16,068 nucleotides of DNA from an uncultured Oscillibacter sp. (GTDB lineage: Bacteria; Bacillota; Clostridia; Oscillospirales; Oscillospiraceae). Position 1 is the stretch's first letter. Every line of letters begins with the position of its first letter. A program made the translations under genes and the position numbers. Location: NCBI GenBank assembly GCA_910585245.1, contig CAJUCO010000050.1, positions 1 to 16,068 on the forward strand. The letters are read 5' to 3'. The notes below the pieces were generated by a model. It ran no database searches, had not been told where the DNA came from, and saw nothing but the letters and a program-made list of their open reading frames with translations. Positions 6,477 to 13,043 of the stretch are shown piece after piece.

Positions 6477-6491
6477 ACCGTCCTTGACGGT
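6477..6491. promoter_or_regulatory. Inverted repeat over the -35 box, candidate operator
   Basis: ACCGTC-CTT-GACGGT is a perfect 6-bp inverted repeat whose right arm and spacer contain the TTGACG -35 element of the glgB promoter. A dimeric regulator bound here would occlude sigma region 4. The protein is unknown. Confidence 0.45.
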
Positions 6492-6512
6492 ATTTTCCAA
6501 AAGAAGTATAAT
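6484..6512 (+). promoter_or_regulatory. Sigma-A promoter of the glycogen operon
   Basis: TTGACG (6484-6489), a 17-bp spacer and TATAAT (6507-6512) make a near-consensus promoter. Transcription should begin near 6519, giving a leader of about 157 nt before glgB. Confidence 0.9.
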
Positions 6513-6518
6513 ATTTCA

Positions 6519-6675
6519 GACTAACCAGACTCTTTCAGAGAAACGACTGCCCGGCGCGTTTGGACGGCGGGCGGGACGGCCCCATGGGGCCGCTCGGGAA
6601 ATCGGCGGGCCGCTCGCCTGAAAGCGGCAGCCGCGGGCTACGAAGCGCTCCCGCAGCTATGCACGGAGGTTGACT
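6519..6675 (+). other. GC-rich structured leader of the glycogen operon
   Basis: The leader turns sharply GC-rich after about 6548. It holds the palindrome CGGCCCC-AT-GGGGCCG (6577-6592), a GCCGCT/AGCGGC stem (6609-6614 with 6623-6628) and GCGGG/CCCGC (6633-6637 with 6650-6654) shortly before the ribosome site GGAGG (6665-6669). A 29-codon reading frame runs from ATG at 6584 to TGA at 6671-6673, 2 nt before the glgB ATG, but lacks a good ribosome site. It matches no riboswitch class that I recognise. Confidence 0.45.
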
Positions 6676-8766
6676 ATGGCAAAGCATGATCAGGCCGAAC
6701 GCTTCCACGCCGGAACCCTGACGGACGGCTGGCGTTGGTTTGGCTCCCACCCCGGCAAAAAGAAGGACGTGGAGGGCTGGACCTTCCGGGTCTGGGCTCC
6801 CCATGCCAAAAGCGTTTGCGTCGTGGGCGATTTCAACGACTGGACCAACGGCGTCCACCCTCTCACCCAGGAGGGGGAGGTCTGGGAGGGCTTCCTTCCC
6901 GGATTGCCGGAATACACATCCTACAAGTACGCCGTCACCGGTCCCGACGGGGAGGTCCGGCTGAAAACAGATCCCTACGCCTTCCACTGCGAAACCCGCC
7001 CCGCCACCGCCGGCAAACTCTACGACATGGACGGTTTCCAGTGGACCGACGCCGCTTTTTTGGCAAAGCGGGAAAAGCACCAGGTTTATGAGTCTCCCCT
7101 GAACATCTACGAGGTGCATCTGGGCTCCTGGAAAAAGCGCCCTAACGGTGATTTTTACGATTACAAGGATATGGCGAAAGAGCTGGCCGCCTATGTCAAG
7201 GACATGGGCTACACCGCCATTGAGCTCTTGCCCGTGCTGGAGCATCCCTTCGACGGGTCCTGGGGCTATCAGTGCACCGGCTATTTCGCCCCCACCTCCC
7301 GGTACGGCACGCCCAAAGACTTCCTCTGGTTTGTAAATCATATGCACAAAAACGGAATCGCCGTCATCCTGGACTGGGTTCCCGCCCACTTCTGCAAGGA
7401 CTCTCACGGGCTCTATGAGTTTGACGGAGGCTGCTGCTATGAGTACAGCGACCCCAATAAGTGGGAACACGCCTCCTGGGGCACTCGGGTCTTTGACTAC
7501 GGACGGCCGGAGGTAAAGAGCTTCCTCTTCTCCTCCGCCCGCTTCTGGCTGGAGGAATGTCACATCGACGGTCTCCGGGTGGACGCGGTGGCCTCCATGC
7601 TCTACCTGGACTACAGCCGCCAGGGCGGCGCCTGGACGCCCAACAAGTACGGCGGGCATGAAAATCTGGAGGCCATCGACTTTCTCCGGGAGCTAAACGC
7701 CATGGCCTTCGAGGTCAAGCCCGGCGTCATGATGATCGCCGAGGAATCCACCGCCTGGCCCATGGTCAGCCGCCCCGCCGACATCGGGGGCCTGGGCTTC
7801 AACCTCAAGTGGAACATGGGCTGGATGAACGATATGTGCCACTATTTGAAGCTGGACCCCTGGTTCCGTCAGGACCATCATAAGGACATCACCTTCTCCA
7901 TGATGTACGCTTTCTCCGAAAACTTTGTGCTCCCCATCTCCCACGACGAGGTGGTCCACATGAAGGGCTCCGTAGTGGGCAAGATGCCCGGAGATTATGC
8001 AAACCAGCTCCGCTGTACCCGGGGATTCTACGCCTACCTTCTGGCTCATCCTGGGAAAAAGCTCCTCTTCATGGGCGCGGAGCTGGGCCAGTGGCACGAG
8101 TGGAACGACAAAGAATCCCTGGACTGGTATCTTCTGGAAAACGAGGAGAACCAGAAGATTCACCGCTTCTTCAAGGAGGCCAACGCCTTTTACAAAAAGG
8201 AACCCGCCCTGTGGGAGGTCGACTTTAGCTGGGAGGGCTTCGAGTGGCTGGTGGTGGACGACAACCATAACAACGTGGTGGTCTTCCTCCGCAAGGACAA
8301 AAAGGGTCGGGACCTCCTCTGCGCCATCAATTTCTCCCCCAATACTTACGAGGGCTACCGGATGGGCGTGCCCGCCCACAAACAATATGTCCCCGTTTTC
8401 AACACGGACGCCGTGGAATACGGCGGCGACGGCTTCGGCGACACCGAGCCCGTTCCTGTGGAGGCCGTGGAGTCCCACGGGAAGGAACACTCCGCCGCCA
8501 TCCGCATTCCCGCCTTCGGCGCGGTGTTCCTCCGGGGAGAGGGCGCCTTCCCCAAGCCCAAGGCGGCCAAGTCCCCCAAGACCGTGAAGGTGGCGGAAAA
8601 GGCCGCCAAGACCGTGGGGAAAAAGGCGGAAAAGACCGCCAAAACCCTGGTCAAAGCCGTCAAGTCCTCCGCCAAGGAGGGAAAACCCTCCAAAGCGGAT
8701 CAGGCCGAAAAAGCCGGCCGTAAGCCCAGAGCGAAAAAACAGGCAAAGGAGCTGAAAGAGACATGA
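6676..8766 (+). CDS. glgB: 1,4-alpha-glucan branching enzyme with Lys-rich C-terminal tail
   Basis: Cuts alpha-1,4-glucan chains and rejoins them as alpha-1,6 branches during glycogen synthesis. The start ATG has GGAGG 6 nt upstream; a TTG two codons earlier would overlap the spacer. Of 696 residues, about 33-115 are the CBM48 domain, about 145-500 the GH13 barrel and about 510-620 the beta-sandwich end. GH13 regions are clear: DWVPAHF (233-239), GLRVDAV with nucleophile Asp303, AEEST with acid/base Glu356, and SHDEVVH with Asp424. The second N-terminal domain of E. coli GlgB is missing, as in Bacillus-type enzymes. From residue about 624 to 696 the protein continues as a low-complexity basic tail with about 22 Lys among Ala, Thr and Ser, which is not part of the normal family. 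First gene of the operon, overlapping glgC by 4 bp. Confidence 0.97.
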   Translation: MAKHDQAERFHAGTLTDGWRWFGSHPGKKKDVEGWTFRVWAPHAKSVCVVGDFNDWTNGVHPLTQEGEVWEGFLPGLPEYTSYKYAVTGPDGEVRLKTDPYAFHCETRPATAGKLYDMDGFQWTDAAFLAKREKHQVYESPLNIYEVHLGSWKKRPNGDFYDYKDMAKELAAYVKDMGYTAIELLPVLEHPFDGSWGYQCTGYFAPTSRYGTPKDFLWFVNHMHKNGIAVILDWVPAHFCKDSHGLYEFDGGCCYEYSDPNKWEHASWGTRVFDYGRPEVKSFLFSSARFWLEECHIDGLRVDAVASMLYLDYSRQGGAWTPNKYGGHENLEAIDFLRELNAMAFEVKPGVMMIAEESTAWPMVSRPADIGGLGFNLKWNMGWMNDMCHYLKLDPWFRQDHHKDITFSMMYAFSENFVLPISHDEVVHMKGSVVGKMPGDYANQLRCTRGFYAYLLAHPGKKLLFMGAELGQWHEWNDKESLDWYLLENEENQKIHRFFKEANAFYKKEPALWEVDFSWEGFEWLVVDDNHNNVVVFLRKDKKGRDLLCAINFSPNTYEGYRMGVPAHKQYVPVFNTDAVEYGGDGFGDTEPVPVEAVESHGKEHSAAIRIPAFGAVFLRGEGAFPKPKAAKSPKTVKVAEKAAKTVGKKAEKTAKTLVKAVKSSAKEGKPSKADQAEKAGRKPRAKKQAKELKET

Positions 8767-9968
8767 AGAAAGAATGTATTGCCATGCTGCTGGCAGGAGG
8801 ACAGGGCAGCCGTCTCTACGTCCTCACCGGAGACATGGCAAAGCCCGCCGTCCCCTTCGGCGGCAAGTACCGCATCATTGACTTCCCTCTCTCCAACTGC
8901 ACAAACTCCGGCATCGACACGGTAGGTGTGCTGACCCAGTACCGCCCCCTGGAGCTCAACAGCTATATCGGCAGCGGCCAGCCCTGGGACCTGGACGGGT
9001 CCACCGGCGGTGTCCACATCCTGCCCCCCTATCAGGGGGCCAAGGGCGGCACCTGGTACAAGGGCACCGCCAACGCCATTTACCAGAACCTGGGGTTCAT
9101 TGATATGCACGACCCGGAGTATGTAGTCATCCTCTCCGGCGACCATATCTATAAAATGGACTACTCCGATATGCTGGCCCGTCATAAGGCGGCGAACGCC
9201 GCTTGCACTATCTCCGTCATGGAGGTGCCCTGGGCCGAGGCTCCCCGCTTTGGCATCATGAGCGTGGACGGGGACGACATGATCACCGAGTTTGCCGAAA
9301 AACCCAAGGAGCCCAAGAGCAACCTGGCCTCCATGGGCATCTACGTCTTCTCCTGGAAGGCCCTGCGGCAGTACCTCATCGACGATGAGAACACCGAGGG
9401 GTCCGAAAATGACTTTGGAAAGAATATCATCCCCTCCATGCTGGCAAATCAAGAGCGCATGGCCGCCTACCGTTTCGCCGGTTATTGGAAGGACGTGGGC
9501 ACTCTGGAATCTCTGTGGGACGCCAACATGGATATGCTGGCCCCCGAGTCCGGCCTGGACCTGCGGGACCGCTCCTGGCCCATTTACGCCCGCTCGATCA
9601 GCGCTCCTCCCGCCTTCCTGGGCGAGAAGTCCACGGTGACCCACAGCGCCCTGAACCGGGGCAGCGTGCTGGAGGGACTGGTGGAGAACTCCGTCCTCTC
9701 TCCCAACGTCACCGTGGGGGAGGGCGCGGCCGTCCGCTATTCCGTGCTCTTCCCCGGCGTCGTGGTGGAACCCGGCGCGGTGGTGGAATACGCTATTTTG
9801 GGAGAAAACTGCAAAATTGGTTCGGGTTGCCGCGTGGGCGGCACGCCGGAAAACACACCCGAGGGCTGGGGGTTAACCGTGCTGGCTCCGGGCTGCCAGC
9901 TGCCCGAGGGCAAACACGCCAAGGCCGGCATCATGCTGAACCGCAACGGTGAGGAGGTGTCCAAATGA
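8763..9968 (+). CDS. glgC: Glucose-1-phosphate adenylyltransferase (ADP-glucose pyrophosphorylase), catalytic subunit
   Basis: Makes ADP-glucose from ATP and glucose-1-phosphate, the committed step of bacterial glycogen synthesis. The 401-residue protein has the nucleotide-binding loop AGGQGSRL (11-18), AKPAVPFGGKYRIIDFPLSN (26-45), the metal/catalytic SGDHIYK with Asp127, the glucose-1-phosphate site FAEKP with Lys180, and WKDVGTLESLWDANMDML (242-259). A C-terminal left-handed beta-helix of hexapeptide repeats ends it; this domain carries allosteric control in the family. It overlaps glgB by ATGA, with AAAGGAG 11 nt before the start, and overlaps glgD likewise, so B, C and D should be made in coupled amounts. 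All catalytic residues are retained, so this is the active partner of GlgD. Confidence 0.97.
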   Translation: MKKECIAMLLAGGQGSRLYVLTGDMAKPAVPFGGKYRIIDFPLSNCTNSGIDTVGVLTQYRPLELNSYIGSGQPWDLDGSTGGVHILPPYQGAKGGTWYKGTANAIYQNLGFIDMHDPEYVVILSGDHIYKMDYSDMLARHKAANAACTISVMEVPWAEAPRFGIMSVDGDDMITEFAEKPKEPKSNLASMGIYVFSWKALRQYLIDDENTEGSENDFGKNIIPSMLANQERMAAYRFAGYWKDVGTLESLWDANMDMLAPESGLDLRDRSWPIYARSISAPPAFLGEKSTVTHSALNRGSVLEGLVENSVLSPNVTVGEGAAVRYSVLFPGVVVEPGAVVEYAILGENCKIGSGCRVGGTPENTPEGWGLTVLAPGCQLPEGKHAKAGIMLNRNGEEVSK

Positions 9969-11077
9969 ACGGACTGCATGGAATCATTTTCACCTATGAA
10001 CGCCGCGGAAACCTCCAGGAGCTGGGCTCCATCCGTTCCTCTGCCTCCATCCCCTTTGGCGGACGGTTCCGGGCGGTGGACTTCGCCCTCAGCAATCTGG
10101 TAAACGCCGGGGCCACCGACGTGGGCATTATTCTCCACGGTCACTATCAGAGCCTTCTGGACCACCTGGGCACCGGCAAGGACTGGGACCTGAGCCGCAA
10201 ACGCGGCGGTCTCCGGCTTTTGCCCCCCTTCAACTACAAGGGCGACTGGGGCGCCATGCCCTACCGGGGCCACATCGAGGCCCTGACCGCCGTGCGAACC
10301 TATCTGGAAGAGATCCGCCAGGATTACGTGGTCATGATGGACGGCGATCTGGTGGCGAATCTCCCCCTGACGGATGTGTATGAAAATCACGTAAAATCCG
10401 GGGCGGATATCACGGTGGTCTGCGCCAACGACAGCTTCATGACCGAGGACGGAACTTACTTCCAGGTGGGCGAGGGCGGCCGGATCAACGAGGTCTTCAT
10501 CAGCCCCCACACCCCCCGGGGCCTTCGGGGACTGGGGACCTATGTCGTTTCCAAGAAGCTCCTTCTTGAGCTGGTGGACGACTGCGCTGCCAAGGACCAG
10601 CTTAGCTGGCGAAGCGATGTGCTCCAGACCAGAAAGGATGAGCTGCATATCCAGAGCTACATTTGGAAGGGCTACGCCGCCCAGATCCGCTCTGTCCAAG
10701 AGTATTACGACCGGAGTATGCAGTTGCTGGACCCCACTATCCGGGCGGATCTGTTTTGCGCCCAGCGTCCCGTCCGGGCCAAAAACGCGGACCTCAGCTC
10801 CACCTACATCGGCTCCGGCGGCAAGTGCATCAACTCTTTGTTTGGCGACGGCTGCTCCATTGAAGGTGTGGTGGAAAACTCTATCCTCTTCCCCGGGGTG
10901 ACGGTGGAAGCCGGCGCTGTGGTGCGCAACTGTGTGATCTTTAAGGACTCCATTGTCCGCAAGGACGCCCAGCTGAGTTTCATCATTGCGGATAAAGATG
11001 TGGAAGTCCTTCCGGGCCGGACCCTCATGGGTCATATCACATATCCCATTGTCCTGGCCAAGGGCAGCCAGGTGTAA
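9965..11077 (+). CDS. glgD: ADP-glucose pyrophosphorylase regulatory subunit GlgD
   Basis: A 370-residue paralogue of GlgC that in Firmicutes joins GlgC in a heteromer and raises its activity; by itself it is inactive or weak. The sequence shows why. The glycine-rich AGGxGxRL loop is replaced by a charged stretch (TYERRGNLQEL, 10-20), the AKPAVPFGG lysine is lost (SASIPFGGRFRAVDF, 26-40), and the catalytic SGDHIYK becomes MDGDLVANL. The fold remains, with ALSNLVNAGATDVGI and C-terminal hexapeptide repeats. It overlaps glgC by ATGA with GGAGG 7 nt upstream, as expected for subunits made together. A 133-bp gap separates it from glgA. Confidence 0.95.
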   Translation: MNGLHGIIFTYERRGNLQELGSIRSSASIPFGGRFRAVDFALSNLVNAGATDVGIILHGHYQSLLDHLGTGKDWDLSRKRGGLRLLPPFNYKGDWGAMPYRGHIEALTAVRTYLEEIRQDYVVMMDGDLVANLPLTDVYENHVKSGADITVVCANDSFMTEDGTYFQVGEGGRINEVFISPHTPRGLRGLGTYVVSKKLLLELVDDCAAKDQLSWRSDVLQTRKDELHIQSYIWKGYAAQIRSVQEYYDRSMQLLDPTIRADLFCAQRPVRAKNADLSSTYIGSGGKCINSLFGDGCSIEGVVENSILFPGVTVEAGAVVRNCVIFKDSIVRKDAQLSFIIADKDVEVLPGRTLMGHITYPIVLAKGSQV

Positions 11078-11093
11078 GTCTATCATACGCGAG

Positions 11094-11110
11094 GGGGGAC
11101 AGTGTCCCCC
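11094..11110 (+). terminator. Hairpin between glgD and glgA, possible partial terminator
   Basis: GGGGGAC-AGT-GTCCCCC is a 7-bp GC stem 16 nt after the glgD stop, followed by only TTTCG. The weak T-run suggests partial termination, or an mRNA processing or stability element that sets the ratio of glgBCD to glgAP transcript. The rest of the gap (to 11210) holds a smaller CGCC/GGCG stem and no clear promoter. Confidence 0.45.
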
Positions 11111-11210
11111 TTTCGCCTTGATTATACGGGGGCGCCGCTCAGGCGGTTCTACCCGATTTTCCATCCGGCGGCAAACCGTTTGGATGGGATGGATTAAAAA
11201 GGAGTTGCTT

Positions 11211-13034
11211 ATGAAAATTCTGTATGTGACCAGCGAAGCGGTCCCCTTTTGTAAAACCGGCGGTCTCGCCGATGTGGCCGGTTCCCTTCCCCCTGCCCTG
11301 GCGGAACAGGGCGCCGAGGTGGCGGTGATTCTGCCCCTTTACGAGCGGGTTCGGGACCGCTTTGGCAGTCAGTTGAAATTCGAGTGCTACGACTATGTGG
11401 ACCTGGCCTGGAGACACAACTATTGCGGCCTGTTCTCCATGGAAAAGGACGGCGTAACCTGGTACTTCCTGGACAACGAACAATATTTCAGCCGGGGAAC
11501 GCTCTACGGTCAGGCCGACGACGGCGAGCGCTTCGCCTTCTTCTCCCGGGCCGTGGTGCGGATGATGGACCATTTCAAGTTCTGGCCCGAGGTGGTTCAC
11601 TGCAACGACTGGCAGTCCGCCCTGGTCCCCATCTATCTGAAGGACGACGGCGTCCGGGAGGAGCGCTACCGCTCCATTAAAACGGTGGTGACCATCCACA
11701 ACATTGAGTACCAGGGCCGCTACAACCCCTATGTTCTGGGCGAGCTCTTCGGTCTGGACGCCGGCTGGGCCAAGGACGGCACCATGCTGCTGGACGGCGA
11801 CGCCAACCTTCTAAAGGGCGCCATCCTCTGTGCGGACGCGGTGAACGCCGTCTCCCCCACCTATGCCAATGAGCTGAAAATGCCTTACTTCGCCCACCGG
11901 ATGGAGGGCGTCATGCGCCGGTGCTCCGACAAGCTCTCCGGCGTGTTGAACGGCATTGACATGAAGCTCTACGATCCCCGAACCGACGGGCGCATTCTGA
12001 AAAACTTTTCTGCCGACGATATGGCCGGAAAAGAAGCCTGCAAAGCCGAGCTCCAGCGGATGGTGGGCCTGCGGGAGGAAGCCCACACGCCCATTGTGGC
12101 CATGGTGAGCCGGTTGGTTTCCCACAAGGGTTTGGACTTGATTTGTGAAGTGCTTCATGATATGATGGAGCTTCCGATGCAGCTGGTGGTCCTGGGCACA
12201 GGCGACCAGCGGTACGAGGAGTTCTTCCACTGGGCCGCCCAGCAGTACCCCGGCCGTATGTCCGTCCGGATGGACTACAACGAGGATTTGTCCATGGCGA
12301 TTTACGCCGGCGCGGATCTGTTCCTCATGCCTTCCAAAAGCGAGCCTTGCGGCCTGAGCCAGATGATCGCCATGCGCTATGGCACGGTGCCCATCGTCCG
12401 GGAGACCGGCGGCTTGAAGGACACCGTCCAGCCCTGCGAATCCTGGCGGGACGCCGGCAACGGCTTTAGCTTCGCCAACTACTCCAGCGGCGATATGCTC
12501 CACGTCATCCGGGAAGCCGTGTACCTTTACAAGGATTATCCCGACGTTTTCGGCCGCCTGCGCCAGCGGGCCATGTCCTGTGATTTCAGCTGGGCCAGAA
12601 GCGCCCGGGAATATCTGCGTATCTACGCCACTATCACCGGGCAGACTTGGCCCATTCACAAGGACACCTTCCGGGCGGCAGAGGCCCCCGCTGAGGAGGC
12701 TGTTTCCGTTGAGGAGACCGCTCCTGTCGTGGAGGCCGTTCCCGCTGAGGAGCCCGCTCCCGTCATGGAGCCCGCCCCTGCCAAGGAGGCCGCTCCCGTC
12801 GCGGAACCCGCCCCTGCTGAAGAGGCCGCTCCCGTCGTGGAACCCGCCCCTGTGGAGGAGGCTACTCCCGCCGTGGAACCCGCCCCTGCCGAGAAGGCCG
12901 CTTCCCTAGTAGACGAACCGAAGAAAACCCGGAAAACCACGGCTAAAACCGCCGCAAAGGCTGAGAAGAAGAGCTCCAAGAAATCCACAACCGCAAAGAA
13001 AGGAACCGCCGGCAAGAAAAAGTCTGCGGAATGA
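11211..13034 (+). CDS. glgA: Glycogen synthase (GT5) with Pro/Ala/Glu-repeat and Lys-rich C-terminal extension
   Basis: Transfers glucose from ADP-glucose to the growing alpha-1,4-glucan. The start ATG has AAAAAGGAG 6 nt upstream; the frame is open to 10986, inside glgD, which is rejected. The core (1 to about 485) is a standard GT5/GT-B enzyme: ADP-glucose-binding KTGGLADV (Lys15), NDWQSALV, TIHNIEYQG, GVLNGID, SRLVSHKGLDL and the EX7E motif SEPCGLSQMIAMRYG with Glu378. Typical GlgA is about 480 residues, but this one has 607. Residues 488-570 are an acidic Pro/Ala/Val/Glu region (about 20 acidic, 3 basic) with five 12-residue repeats (503-562). Residues 571-607 are a Lys-rich tip with 14 Lys. 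The extension has no catalytic motif. It is followed 9 bp later by glgP. Confidence 0.96.
   Translation: MKILYVTSEAVPFCKTGGLADVAGSLPPALAEQGAEVAVILPLYERVRDRFGSQLKFECYDYVDLAWRHNYCGLFSMEKDGVTWYFLDNEQYFSRGTLYGQADDGERFAFFSRAVVRMMDHFKFWPEVVHCNDWQSALVPIYLKDDGVREERYRSIKTVVTIHNIEYQGRYNPYVLGELFGLDAGWAKDGTMLLDGDANLLKGAILCADAVNAVSPTYANELKMPYFAHRMEGVMRRCSDKLSGVLNGIDMKLYDPRTDGRILKNFSADDMAGKEACKAELQRMVGLREEAHTPIVAMVSRLVSHKGLDLICEVLHDMMELPMQLVVLGTGDQRYEEFFHWAAQQYPGRMSVRMDYNEDLSMAIYAGADLFLMPSKSEPCGLSQMIAMRYGTVPIVRETGGLKDTVQPCESWRDAGNGFSFANYSSGDMLHVIREAVYLYKDYPDVFGRLRQRAMSCDFSWARSAREYLRIYATITGQTWPIHKDTFRAAEAPAEEAVSVEETAPVVEAVPAEEPAPVMEPAPAKEAAPVAEPAPAEEAAPVVEPAPVEEATPAVEPAPAEKAASLVDEPKKTRKTTAKTAAKAEKKSSKKSTTAKKGTAGKKKSAE
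12717..12896 (+). repeat. Five imperfect 36-bp tandem repeats within glgA
   Basis: Five in-frame units encode TAPVVEAVPAEE, PAPVMEPAPAKE, AAPVAEPAPAEE, AAPVVEPAPVEE and ATPAVEPAPAEK (residues 503-562). The nucleotide units share runs such as CCCGTCGTGGAACCCGCCCC, so unit number may vary by slippage or recombination. A shorter degenerate unit precedes them. Confidence 0.88.
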
Positions 13035-13043
13035 TGAAGGCTT

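Noticed and set aside
9737..11164. Long minus-strand open frame (475 codons) opposite glgC and glgD
   Set aside because: It lies antisense to well-conserved genes, has no family motifs, and arises from GC-rich codon bias.
10986..11210. Upstream in-frame extension of glgA into glgD
   Set aside because: Glycogen synthases begin at MKILYVTSE; the ATG at 11211 has AAAAAGGAG 6 nt before it.
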